From assembly GCA_964468205.1 (NCBI GenBank), contig CAYXVG010000001.1:186001-250000 (forward strand): 64,000 nt of DNA, in the 5' to 3' direction. Made by a program: the position numbers and the translations under genes. This stretch comes from CAWELS01 sp964468205. GTDB lineage: Bacteria; Acidobacteriota; Terriglobia; Bryobacterales; Bryobacteraceae. Positions 15,463 to 25,500 of the stretch are shown here, piece after piece. The notes below the pieces were generated by a model. It searched no databases, was not told the origin of the DNA, and worked only from the letters and a program-made list of their open reading frames with translations. Each line of letters opens with the position of its first letter. Positions within the stretch are counted from its first letter, which is position 1.

Positions 15463-18420
15463 GTGAAGCCGCTGGGACTCAGTATAGTTGTCACCGGAGC
15501 GCTGGCGGCAATTTCGCTCGCGACAGCCTGGCGAATCAGTGCCCAGTATGCGCCGGTAACGGTCGCACAGTTCGCGGAGAAGCCTGCCCCGATCACCATC
15601 GACTATCCTCAGGACGAATCTATCTTCCCGCCCGACATCACTGCTCCAACGTTTCTCTGGCGCGACGGGTCGAAATCCGCCCGGTTATGGCTGATCAAAG
15701 TGGAGCTCGCCGCCGGAGAGCCGGCGATCCAGGTGAAGTCCCGGGGCGGGCGAATGCGCCTCGGCGAGTTGGATCCTCGCGCCGTCTCGGATACGAATGA
15801 GCCACCCACGCTCACCCCCGAACAAGCCGCGGCTCAGGCTTGGAAGCCGGAGGCCCAGACCTGGGAGGCAATTAAGAAGCACTCGGTGAGGCGGCCGGCA
15901 AAGGTGTCGATCACGGGTTTCGAAGACGAGGATTTCAGCCGTGCCGTCTCCTACGGCGAACTGAACATTCAGACCTCGGAAGACCCCGTGGGCGCGCCCA
16001 TCTTCTACCGCGACGTACCGCTTATGCCCTCGGAGTTGGAGAAAGGGTTCATCAAGCCGCTCGCCAAGAGCGCCGTCCCGCTCATCAGTTGGAAACTGCG
16101 CAACGTGCATGAGCCCGCCAGCCGGCTGCTGCTGACGGGCATGTACACTTGTGCTAACTGCCACTCTTTTTCCGGCGACGGCCGGACGCTCGGCATGGAT
16201 CTGGACGGTCCCCAGAACAACAAGGGGATGTACACTCTCGCCTCCATTCAGCCGCAAATGACCATCCGCAACGAAGATGTGATCGAATGGTCCTCGTTCC
16301 TGGGCAAGCAGGAAGGGAACGTCAGGCTCGGTTTCATGTCGCAGGTCTCGCCGGACGGCCGGCACGTGGTCACGATGATCAACGGATCTGAGGCCGGGCT
16401 AAAGACACCGGAGTCGAAGCCGCGCCCGCCGAGCAAGCGCAAGAAGGTGGTAAGCGGCTTCTACGTGGCCAATTTCAAGGACTACCGCTTCCTCCAGGTC
16501 TTCTATCCGACCCGTGGAATCCTCGCCTGGTACAGCCGGGCGGACGGCAAACTGCACACTCTGCCCGGCGCCGGCAACCCCCGGTACGTGCATACTGGAG
16601 CCGTCTGGAGCCCCGATGGAAAGTACCTCGTGTTTTCGAGGGCCGCCGCCCGTGACCCCTATGTCGACGGCCAGCCACTCGCCGAACACGCCAACGACCC
16701 CAACGAGACGCAGATTCAGTTCGACCTCTACCGGATTCCGTTTCGTGGCGGCGAGGGTGGCCAGCCGCAACCCGTCGCCGGCGCATCGAACAACGGCATG
16801 AGCAACAGCTTCCCGAAGGTCTCGCCCGACGGGCGCTGGATCGTCTTTGTCCAGGCTCGCAACGGCCAACTGATGCGCCCCGACAGCCAGCTCTACATCG
16901 TCCCCGCGGAAGGCGGTCAGGCGCGCCGCATGCGATGCAACACTCCGCTCATGAACTCATGGCACAGCTTCTCGCCCAACGGCCGGTGGCTCGTCTTCTC
17001 CTCCAAGGCCCGCTCCCCCTACACGCAGATGTACCTGACCCACATAGACAAGGACGGCCGCGACAGCCCGCCAATCCTCATTGAAGATGCCACCGCCGCC
17101 AATCGAGCAGTCAATATTCCCGAGTTCGTCAATCTTCCGCCCAACGGCCTGATGAAGATCGACGTTCCGGCCGTCGAGTTCTACCGGGTCTTCGATCACG
17201 CATCAGAGCTGTCGGATGGGGGCGACTTCGAAGCGGCCGTCCAGAAATGGCGACAAGCGGCGCAACTCGGTCCTGACAATGCCAGCGCGCGCCTGAATCT
17301 TGGCATCGCTCTCGCCGAAACGGATCAGATCGACGAGGCGATCATTCGATACCGGGAAGCCCTGGCCCTCGACCCCGGCTACGCCGAGGTCTACAACAAT
17401 CTCGGCTCGGCCCTGGCCAGGCAGGGGAAACTGGACGAGGCGATTGAGCACTATCGGAAGTCGGCGGAGATAGATCCCGAGTCGGCCGAGGTCCATAACA
17501 ACCTCGCCGTCGCGCTGGTCCGGACCGGGCGTCTTGACGAAGCGATCGACAGCTTCCGCCGGGCTGTCGAGATCAAGCCCGGCTCCGCCGAGTTCCACAA
17601 CAACCTCGGGCGAGCCTTGGCTGGAAAAGGAGATGTGGAGCGGTCTATCATCCATCTGGAGCGAGCCCTCGATGCAGACCCCGGCTATCTTCAGGCTCAC
17701 AACAACCTGGGCCTGGTCCTCGCTGGAATTGGCCGCCTCGAAGAAGCGATTGGCCATTTCCGGAAAGTTCTTGAAGCCAACCCCGGAGCCGCCGCCGTAG
17801 AGGAGAGCCTCGGAAGCACGCTAGTCAGGCTCGGTAGGTCCGAGGAGGCGATCATCCACCTCCACCGCGCGGTGGAACTGAATCCCAACTCCCCCGCGGC
17901 CCACAATAGCCTCGGTGCGGCCCTCGTCTGGAGTCGAAGGCCCGATGAGGCGATTCCTCATTTCGAAAAGGCGCTGGAATTGAACCCCAGGCTTACTGAG
18001 GCTCATCACAACTTGGGCGACATCCTCCACTATCTGCAGGGTAGAAGCCGCGAGGCGCTCGCCCACTGGCGTGAGGTGCTCCTCGCCGACCCCAACCATG
18101 TGCTCGTTCTGCAGCAGACGGCGCGGGTGCTGGCAACCAGCCCCGATGCCAGCCTGAGAGATGGGGCCGGAGCCGTTGCGCTGGCCGAACGCGCGGCCGA
18201 ATTCTCGGGCGGCCGCGACCCGGCGGTCCTCGACACGCTCGCCGCCGCCTACGCCGAGGCCGGGCGTTTCCCGGACGCCATCGCCACGGCTCGCCGGGCC
18301 CTTGCGCTCGCCGCTGAAACCAACAACTCACGGCTGGTCGAAGCTCTGGAAGCCGGGATTGCTCTCTACGGCGCCGGAACGCCTCTCCGGCATAATGTGA
18401 GTGTGGATCAAGGGCCTTGA
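15463..18420 (+). CDS. Exported cytochrome c / PD40 propeller / TPR protein
   Basis: About 985 residues from GTG 15463, preceded by GGGGAAG; the frame is open back to 15412 but the signal anchor (LSIVVTGALAAISLATAW) begins just after this GTG. The order of parts is: an N-terminal domain of unknown fold (40-220); a single c-type haem site CANCH at residues 230-234 with a possible distal Met in GRTLGMDLDG; TolB/PD40 propeller blades (about 280-540; VSPDGRHV, WSPDGKYLVFS, VSPDGRWIVF, FSPNGRWLVFS); and about ten TPRs (585-985) of the NNLGxAL...LDEAI...YRKA type. It should be periplasmic. Haem suggests electron transfer or redox sensing, and TPRs suggest complex assembly. Its TGA overlaps the TTG start of the next gene, so the pair is translationally coupled. 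Confidence 0.85.
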   Translation: MKPLGLSIVVTGALAAISLATAWRISAQYAPVTVAQFAEKPAPITIDYPQDESIFPPDITAPTFLWRDGSKSARLWLIKVELAAGEPAIQVKSRGGRMRLGELDPRAVSDTNEPPTLTPEQAAAQAWKPEAQTWEAIKKHSVRRPAKVSITGFEDEDFSRAVSYGELNIQTSEDPVGAPIFYRDVPLMPSELEKGFIKPLAKSAVPLISWKLRNVHEPASRLLLTGMYTCANCHSFSGDGRTLGMDLDGPQNNKGMYTLASIQPQMTIRNEDVIEWSSFLGKQEGNVRLGFMSQVSPDGRHVVTMINGSEAGLKTPESKPRPPSKRKKVVSGFYVANFKDYRFLQVFYPTRGILAWYSRADGKLHTLPGAGNPRYVHTGAVWSPDGKYLVFSRAAARDPYVDGQPLAEHANDPNETQIQFDLYRIPFRGGEGGQPQPVAGASNNGMSNSFPKVSPDGRWIVFVQARNGQLMRPDSQLYIVPAEGGQARRMRCNTPLMNSWHSFSPNGRWLVFSSKARSPYTQMYLTHIDKDGRDSPPILIEDATAANRAVNIPEFVNLPPNGLMKIDVPAVEFYRVFDHASELSDGGDFEAAVQKWRQAAQLGPDNASARLNLGIALAETDQIDEAIIRYREALALDPGYAEVYNNLGSALARQGKLDEAIEHYRKSAEIDPESAEVHNNLAVALVRTGRLDEAIDSFRRAVEIKPGSAEFHNNLGRALAGKGDVERSIIHLERALDADPGYLQAHNNLGLVLAGIGRLEEAIGHFRKVLEANPGAAAVEESLGSTLVRLGRSEEAIIHLHRAVELNPNSPAAHNSLGAALVWSRRPDEAIPHFEKALELNPRLTEAHHNLGDILHYLQGRSREALAHWREVLLADPNHVLVLQQTARVLATSPDASLRDGAGAVALAERAAEFSGGRDPAVLDTLAAAYAEAGRFPDAIATARRALALAAETNNSRLVEALEAGIALYGAGTPLRHNVSVDQGP

Positions 18421-20084
18421 ACCCGCTCGCGCGCAAGATACTTCCGAGGATTGCCGCCACCGCCGCGGCCGCGTCGCTCGTGTGGGCCGCGGACGAGAAT
18501 AAGCAGCCGCACTTCACCGACGTGGCGCCGCTTTCGGATATCTCCTACATCTCCAACAACGACTTCACCGGCCGGAAGTACTTCCAGCAGCCGATGTGCG
18601 GCGGCATCGCCATCATCGACTACGACAACGACGGCTGGATGGATATCTTCTTCACCAACGGCGCCAAACTGCCAGAGCTCAAGAAGACCGACCCCTCCTT
18701 CTACCAGTGCTTGCTCCGCAACAAAGGCGACAACACCTTCGAAGACGTAACCCGGCAAGCCGGCGCGGCGGGAGAGCACATCGATTTCAGTTACGGCGTC
18801 ATCGCCGGCGACTACGACAACGACGGCTGGACGGACCTTTTCATCGCCAACTCAGGCAAGAACACTCTTTATCGCAACAATGGCGACGGGACATTCACCG
18901 ACGTGATCGACGGGTCCGGCCTTGACGCCAAACCGAGGGACACGCTTAGCGTGCAGGCGGCCTGGTTCGACTACGACAATGACGGCCTGCTTGACCTGGT
19001 CCTGTCGAACTACACAATATGGACCCCCGAAAACGACAAGCGCTGCGTTCAGGGCAACGTCGAACTCTACTGCAGTCCGAAGCTATATGCCCCGGTGCCG
19101 CACCGGCTCTATCACAACCTCGGCGGCGGGAAGTTCGAAGACGTGACCGAACCTTCCGGCTTCGGCAAATCGCCGGGCAAGGGAATGGGCATCGGCATCG
19201 CCGACTTCAACAAGGACGGCTGGATGGACGTCTTCGTCGCCAATGACACCGAACCCAACTTCCTCTTCGTGAACCAGGGAGATGGCACGTTCAAGGAGCT
19301 CGGGTTGCTGCAGGGCGTGGCCTACAACGATGGCGGAACCATCGTCTCCGCCATGGGCTGCGATGTGAAAGACTATGACAACGACGGCTGGGTCGACGTC
19401 TTCTATAACAACCTGATGGGACAGATCTGGGGCCTCTTCCGCAATCAGAGCGGCAAAATGTTCCGCTACGTTTCGCCGGTCGCCAGAATACTCCAGCTCA
19501 GCAACCCCCACTCGGGCTGGAGCAACGGCTTCATCGACTACGACAACGACGGCTGGAAGGACATCTACTCCGCTAACGGTCACGTCGACTATGTCGTCGA
19601 AAACGCCGCCCAGCACGACACCATGTTCCGGAACCTCGATGGGAAAGAGTTCCTCAACGTAACCCAGCAAATGGGCGAGGATTTCCTACGGATCGGTTTC
19701 CAGCGCGGCTCGGCAATCGGCGATCTGAACAACGACGGCTTCATGGATCTGGTGGTGACTTCCCTGAACGAGAAACCGCGAATCCTGATCAATTCCGCCG
19801 GCAACGGCGCCCACTGGCTGATGGTGGAGACCCGCGGCCACCGGAGCAACCGGGATGGCATCGGCGCGAACATCACCGTCACCACGGCGTCGGGCCGCAC
19901 GCTCTACAACCACGTCACCACGAGCGTCGGATTCATGTCGTCCAGCGACAAGCGCGTCCACTTCGGACTCGGCGGCGAGACCGAGATCAACTCGGTGGAG
20001 ATCCGGTGGCCGAGCGGCGTCGTACAGAAACTCACCGGCGTGAAAGCGGACCAGTTCCTCATGGCCGAGGAGCCCCGGCAATAG
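18417..20084 (+). CDS. CRTAC1-type secreted protein: FG-GAP/VCBS repeats plus ASPIC/UnbV domain
   Basis: 555 residues beginning at a TTG that overlaps the preceding stop (TTGA). A signal peptide (IAATAAAASLVWA) is followed by seven calcium-binding FG-GAP/VCBS blades marked by D-x-[DN]-x-DG motifs (YDNDGWMDIFF, YDNDGWTDLFI, YDNDGLLDLVL, FNKDGWMDVFV, YDNDGWVDVFY, YDNDGWKDIYS, LNNDGFMDLVV). The last 100 residues form the ASPIC/UnbV domain (SNRDGIGANITVTT, VHFGLGGETEI, VEIRWPSG). Such proteins are exported, bind calcium and are thought to mediate adhesion or extracellular interactions; no enzymatic role is known to me. Translational coupling to the cytochrome/TPR protein suggests they act together. 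Confidence 0.9.
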   Translation: MNPLARKILPRIAATAAAASLVWAADENKQPHFTDVAPLSDISYISNNDFTGRKYFQQPMCGGIAIIDYDNDGWMDIFFTNGAKLPELKKTDPSFYQCLLRNKGDNTFEDVTRQAGAAGEHIDFSYGVIAGDYDNDGWTDLFIANSGKNTLYRNNGDGTFTDVIDGSGLDAKPRDTLSVQAAWFDYDNDGLLDLVLSNYTIWTPENDKRCVQGNVELYCSPKLYAPVPHRLYHNLGGGKFEDVTEPSGFGKSPGKGMGIGIADFNKDGWMDVFVANDTEPNFLFVNQGDGTFKELGLLQGVAYNDGGTIVSAMGCDVKDYDNDGWVDVFYNNLMGQIWGLFRNQSGKMFRYVSPVARILQLSNPHSGWSNGFIDYDNDGWKDIYSANGHVDYVVENAAQHDTMFRNLDGKEFLNVTQQMGEDFLRIGFQRGSAIGDLNNDGFMDLVVTSLNEKPRILINSAGNGAHWLMVETRGHRSNRDGIGANITVTTASGRTLYNHVTTSVGFMSSSDKRVHFGLGGETEINSVEIRWPSGVVQKLTGVKADQFLMAEEPRQ

Positions 20085-20099
20085 CTCTGACCGGTGCGA

Positions 20100-22472
20100 T
20101 CACGGCTCTGCGCAGCCTGGAAACAGCAGCTCGCGGAGCCCTTTCATGCAATCACACCGCGGGTCGGGAGCCGTCTCCCCTTCCAGCCGCGCCAATGCGC
20201 ACCGCGCGGCCAAGTTGTCCAAACCGAGCGCAATCGCGGTTTGGATCTTCTGCCGGGCCTCGGCCGTGCGCCCGCTCTGTTCGAGCATCAGCCCATGAAC
20301 CAGGTAAGCGCGGTCCCATTCCGGCCAGCGGGTCTCGACACGCACAACCTCTTCTTCAGCCTTCGCGTCGCGGCCGCCCAGGCCGAGCACAATCGCTTTC
20401 GTCAATAGTAGTTCGGGATTGTCCGGCGCTCCCTCCATGGCCCGCTCGAGCAGTTCGAGCGCCTCCTCCTGCTGGCCGTAACGTGTTAGCAACAGCGCCG
20501 CCTGCCGCGCGATCTCCGGCCTCGCCGTGGAGTGGCGAAGCCCTTCCCGCAACACCCGCTCCGCCTCTTCGGCCCGGCCGGCAGCGTCCAGAATCCGCGC
20601 CCGCATGAGAAGATAGTCCCCCGTCTGTTCAGATCCCGGAGGTTCGCCGATCGCCTCCAGCGCCCGCTCCGGCCCTTCCGTGTAGAGGAGCGCCACCGCC
20701 AGATCCAAGCGCCCAGCCGGACGCTCCGCCACCGCCTGCTCCAGGAAATCCCGCGCCAGCTCATACTGACCGATGGCAAGCAGTGACCGCCCCGCCTGCT
20801 CACGAATCTCGCTGTTCGAGTTCTTGCTCAGCAGTCCCCGAAACTCACCCACCGCCTCCTCTTCCTGGCCGTCAGCGAGTAGCAGGGTGGCCAGGTGCAA
20901 CTGGAATTCCGCTTCGTCCGGCCGGGACTTTGACCATTCGCGGAATCGCTCGATCTCCCGGCGCCGGCGCTCCGCCGGAGGAAGACTGGCCAGCTCGATC
21001 ATGCGGGCGGCCGTGCCGTGCTCCCGTCCCTGCGGCGGCCGGACATTCCGGAATTTATCCAGTAGCTCCTGTGCCTCCTCCGCCCTGTCCAGAGCCATTA
21101 GGGTACGGCCCAGGTGCATGAGAACCTCGGGATCCTCCGGCGCGATCGCCAGCGCCCGCCGTAAGACATCCTCCGCCTCGGCGTGTTGTCCAAGCGTGAA
21201 ATAGACCAGGCCGAGCAGATCGAGCGCCCGCGGGTTGTCCGGGTAAAGCCGGACGGCAGTCTCGAGATGCGGCACAGCCTCCTCGGAGCGTCCTAGCCTC
21301 TGAAGCAGCCAGGCCCGCGAAACGTGAGCGTCCGTCAGCCCTCCGTCCAGGCGCAGCGCCGTAGCCAGGTGGTCCAAAGCCTCTTCAGGCTCTTCCTCCC
21401 AAATCAGGTGTGCCAGGCTATAGTGTGCGGGGGCGTCATCCGGGTGTTTCTCGAGGTAGGTTCTTAACTCCCCCACCCCTTCTTCGCTGCGCGTCTCGGT
21501 GTGGCCGAGAGCGCGCCCCCGGTCACGCCTCGCGGTGTCATCGTCAGGAAGCACCTCGAGATACTCGTCCCAAGCGAGGACCGCATCGCCGTAATACCCT
21601 GCGTCCTCGGCCGCCAGCGCCAGCGCCCGCAGGATGTCGGGCCGCCCGGGCGCCGCCTTCCTGGCTTGCGCCAGCACGAAGACCGCCCGGCTGGGATCCT
21701 CGCGGGCCGCGTGGACCAGCCCCAGCGCGAAAAGCGCGTCGACATCGCCCGGCCGCAACTTCAGCGCCGTTTCGAGCACCCCTTGTGCACGCTCGTAATG
21801 CCCGGCGTGCGCCGCCGCCCGGCCCAGGTTGATGAGGACGTCGAAGTTGTCGGGCAACTTCGACGCGACCTCGCTGAACGCCTCCTCCGCGCGTTCAAAG
21901 AGACCAATACGGGCGCAGGTAAGCCCGAGCGTGAAGAGCACGCGCGGATCGCCCGCGGCCTGGTCCTCTATCTCGTTCAAAATCGCCAGCGCCGCATTCG
22001 GCTTCCCGGCCCAGTGCAATGCCTCGGCCCGCAGCAGCAGCACCGCGAGTCCGGACTCCTTTACCCGCGCCAGGTGCTCGAGCGCTTTTGCCCCCTGCTT
22101 CTCATCCGTCGCGAGGCGGGCCAGTTGCAGATTGGCGTTGGGATGATCCGGGACTACCTCCAACAGCCTTTCAAAATAGCCTTGGGCCTTCCGCGGCTGC
22201 CCGCATACCAGGTAGTGATTGCCCAGGTTATTCAGTAGCGCGTGTGACGGCGGCCCCTTTGCCAGAGCCTTTTGGTAGAAGGGTTCAGACTCGCCGCAAC
22301 GGCCTTCCGCATCAAGGCGCGCCGCTTCCCGCAGATCCTGCCCCTGCGCCGCCGCGAGCGAAACAATAAGAGCGGCGGCAATCGCCCAGCCACGGCCCCG
22401 CCTGGTAACCCGGCGAACCTGCCGATTCCCCCGGCCGGACGAACTCAGGAATACTGGAGGCGCCTGCGTCAC
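20100..22472 (-). CDS. Large exported TPR protein
   Basis: 790 residues built almost wholly of tetratricopeptide repeats: I count about 18-20 helix pairs from residue 45 to the end, for example ALLNNLGNHYLVCGQPRKAQ, VLINLGRAAAHAGHYERAQG and VLMHLGRTLMALDRAEEAQE. A hydrophobic N-terminal segment after a basic patch (RRGRGWAIAAALIVSLAAAQ) looks like a signal peptide or anchor, placing the repeats in the periplasm. The start is a GTG at 22472; a later GTG closer to the hydrophobic segment is possible. It converges on the CRTAC1 gene (15-nt gap). A role as an assembly scaffold is suggested only by fold. Confidence 0.82.
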   Translation of the reverse strand: MTQAPPVFLSSSGRGNRQVRRVTRRGRGWAIAAALIVSLAAAQGQDLREAARLDAEGRCGESEPFYQKALAKGPPSHALLNNLGNHYLVCGQPRKAQGYFERLLEVVPDHPNANLQLARLATDEKQGAKALEHLARVKESGLAVLLLRAEALHWAGKPNAALAILNEIEDQAAGDPRVLFTLGLTCARIGLFERAEEAFSEVASKLPDNFDVLINLGRAAAHAGHYERAQGVLETALKLRPGDVDALFALGLVHAAREDPSRAVFVLAQARKAAPGRPDILRALALAAEDAGYYGDAVLAWDEYLEVLPDDDTARRDRGRALGHTETRSEEGVGELRTYLEKHPDDAPAHYSLAHLIWEEEPEEALDHLATALRLDGGLTDAHVSRAWLLQRLGRSEEAVPHLETAVRLYPDNPRALDLLGLVYFTLGQHAEAEDVLRRALAIAPEDPEVLMHLGRTLMALDRAEEAQELLDKFRNVRPPQGREHGTAARMIELASLPPAERRRREIERFREWSKSRPDEAEFQLHLATLLLADGQEEEAVGEFRGLLSKNSNSEIREQAGRSLLAIGQYELARDFLEQAVAERPAGRLDLAVALLYTEGPERALEAIGEPPGSEQTGDYLLMRARILDAAGRAEEAERVLREGLRHSTARPEIARQAALLLTRYGQQEEALELLERAMEGAPDNPELLLTKAIVLGLGGRDAKAEEEVVRVETRWPEWDRAYLVHGLMLEQSGRTAEARQKIQTAIALGLDNLAARCALARLEGETAPDPRCDCMKGLRELLFPGCAEP

Positions 22473-22506
22473 GCGTATGTCCCGTTACGAGGATACAACG
22501 ACAGAA

Positions 22507-22543
22507 CGCCCCGTTACCGCCGGTTCAAAGCGGTAACGGGGCG
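22507..22543 (-). terminator. Long perfect hairpin after the TonB-dependent receptor
   Basis: CGCCCCGTTACCGC (22507-22520) pairs perfectly with 22530-22543 over 14 bp, with a 9-nt loop. It lies between the receptor stop (22574) and the TPR gene start (22472) on the minus strand. No long T-run follows on either strand, so it may work as a transcript-stabilising or Rho-assisted end rather than a classic terminator. Confidence 0.5.
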
Positions 22544-22573
22544 ATTTATGGGGTCAGACAGGTACGCGAAGAG

Positions 22574-25500
22574 TTACCACTCGATCCTGCCGCCGAGTTG
22601 TGTTCGGCGGCCATAGTTGTTGTTCCTCACGTTATCCGTGGTACCGAACTTGCTGTTTGTCACGCTCATGTTCGGGTCGGCCCAGGTCATCGTGTTCGGG
22701 AAGTTGAAGATGTCCGCCCGCAGCACGAACTTGATTCGTTCGTTAATGTGGAAGTCCTTCATGATCGATTGATCCCACCAGAAACGCCCCGGTCCGGTCA
22801 ATCCGTCGAATTGCATGGGATTTTCGCGACGCGTGTAGGCCGGCAGCTTGTCGAAGGCGTCGGTGTTGAACCAGCGCTCCGGTCTCGGGTCGTCGAGCAC
22901 CGGGTCGGTTCCATCCCACAGCATCCCGCCGAAGCGGAGGTAAGCTCCGGAATTCCACTGGATGAGAGTGGACAAGATCCAGCCACCGAGAACTGCATCG
23001 ACGACGGGGTGGGCGTTGGACAGGTACGACCGCCCACGGCCGACCGGAACGTCCCACGTGCCGGCGAAGGTCATCCGGTGCCTCTCCCGGTTGCTATCCC
23101 GCCAGGTCCAGTTCTGCGTGAAGTTGTCCACATTGTCGTAGAACAATTGATTTCTCTGGTCGTTGTAGTTATATCCGTACATCAACGAGAAGCCCTGGCT
23201 GAAGCGTTTCTCCAGACGAAGCTGGAAGGAATGGTATTTCATGTCTCCGCCATCGATTTCGTCGTTGACGTTCAGATCGCCGTATTGCGGGTAGGCCTTC
23301 ATCAGAGACGACAGGCTGACATTCTTGGAGTACCGCAGCGGCCCCGGCATGATCTCTTCGGTCATGTAGTCGTAGAAGGGGTTCGCGACTTTCTGGTTGA
23401 CTTCGCCCTTGAACTGCAGCGCCACGCGGGGGTCGACCTGGTTGACGTTCCAGCGCACCGCTTGCTGGCCCGTGAAGTTCAGGAAGTAGGTGAATTCGAC
23501 CACCATGTCGCCCGGAAGCTGCCGCTCGAACGATACATTGAAGCGGTTGCTCTTGCCGCGCGGCCGGTCCCTGGCGGTCACGAAGTTTAAGCTGTCGCCG
23601 AGGTTGGTATAACGGCCGAGGCTCTTCTCCGTGAGTGGCGTTAGCGGCCGCGTCGAGAAGGCTGTGTCAATGTGCTCTACCGGCACGCCCTGCTCGGCCG
23701 GAAGGGCTCCGGTTACCGACTTGAAGCCGTTGTAGTAGGTGTCGAAGATGTTGTGGCCGGTACCGGTCCAGGGCGTGATGTAGATTCCCCAGCCGCCGCG
23801 GATTGATGTTTTGTCGTTGATCCGGTAGGCCATGCCAACGCGCGGCGACCATCCATCCCACGGGTTCTGATTCCATTCGCCGGGGTTGCCGCTTTCGGCG
23901 AACTGGAACGCTCCGTTAAAGATCGTCGGGCCGCTGTAGTAGTTGGAAAGAATGGCCGGCATCACCGGCGCCGTTGCCGCATTGTTCATCTCCGGAATCG
24001 GGCTGGCGAGGTCGAGCGGGCGGGTCAGGCGATTCTCGGGATCCCGGTAGGCCTGCTCGTATTCATAGCGCAGTCCGAGGTTGAGGGTGAGGTTGCGGGT
24101 GACCTTCCAGTCGTCGTTGATATAGGCGCTGAAGGAACGGTTTCTTCCGCTCGGGACGATCGAAACCGGCATCGAGGTCGATCCGCCGTTCCATGAGTTG
24201 GCCGGCTGCCGGGTCGGCTGAATGCCGCCCAGCAGGAACGTCGCGTAGCCGTCGCCGTCCACGCGTACGTCCGGGCTGACATACGTGCTCGACGTCCCGT
24301 TGTCCTCGAATCCGAAGCCCGGATACTGCAGGTTGAGGATACTCGTGGTGCGCGTCGCCCTGGTGTCGCCGCCGATCTTGATGTAGTGCTTGCCGCGCTG
24401 CTGGGCGAGCTTGGCGGAGAAGCCGTCTCCGTTGGGATGCTGCTGCCAGAAACCGCCGCCGGGTCCCATGTGAATGTTGTTGCCCTGCTGCCGCACGGTC
24501 ATGCGCGGGATCAGAACCGGAAACGTCGGATCGTTGAACATCGGCTGGAACCAGCTCTCGCCGGGCCACAAGGCTTCCCACGCCGAGATATCGGCGGTGG
24601 AACCAGGTACAGCGTCGTCGATGAAGTTGTGATACGTCCCGTTAAAATTGAGCACCGTCGACGGGCTCACCACGTATACGACATCTCCCGAAATCGAGGT
24701 GGCGTCACGCTGGCTGCCACGATCCGATACGAACAAGTCGGAACCCGCCGGGTTGCTTGTGGTGACCGGAGTCCACAACTTGCTGTAACGGCCGTAGACG
24801 CGGATCTTGTCGGTCGCGTTCCAGTCCACGCGGTTAGAGAGGTTGTGGTAGTCGTAGTTCTGCGGCAGCGGCGCGTAGAAGTTGTTGATATGGTAGTTGC
24901 CGTCGCCGGGCCGGTTTGGGCGCCAGAGGCGATCCAGGTAATTGCGGCCGATTTGGCTCTGCCGGGAACCGGGAATGATATTGCCAGGGAACGGATCCCT
25001 GGTGACCGTCGAGCCGTCCGCCGAGGTGATGGTTGAAAACGGATCGTAGACCGTCCTCTGGCCCCCCGCCACATTCAATGATTGCGAGAAATCACCGGAC
25101 CGCTCCAGGTCGGTCGGCAAGGTGCTGAAGATCGTGCCGGACCGGACCCGCATGTGCTGCTCATAGGAAAAGAAGTTGAACAGCTTGTTCTTCAGGATCG
25201 GGAAGCCCGCGCTGCCGCCGAACATGTGGTTGCGTTCGGTGTTCACCGTCTGGCGAACCCGGTTCTCCATCGCGTTGGCCCAGGGATAGAGACCCTGGTA
25301 GAAACCGCTTCCGTGCAACTCGTTCGTCCCGGACCGCATCGTCAAGCTGATGGCGGAGCCGGCGGAGTGCCCGTTCTCGGCGTCCATGGCGTTCTGCTGA
25401 ATCGTGACTTCCTTCACCATGTCCGGCGCCGGCATATAGCTCGTCTTGTAGCCAAGGTTGATGGAACTGCCGTCAATCTGCAGGTCACTGGTGTACTCGC

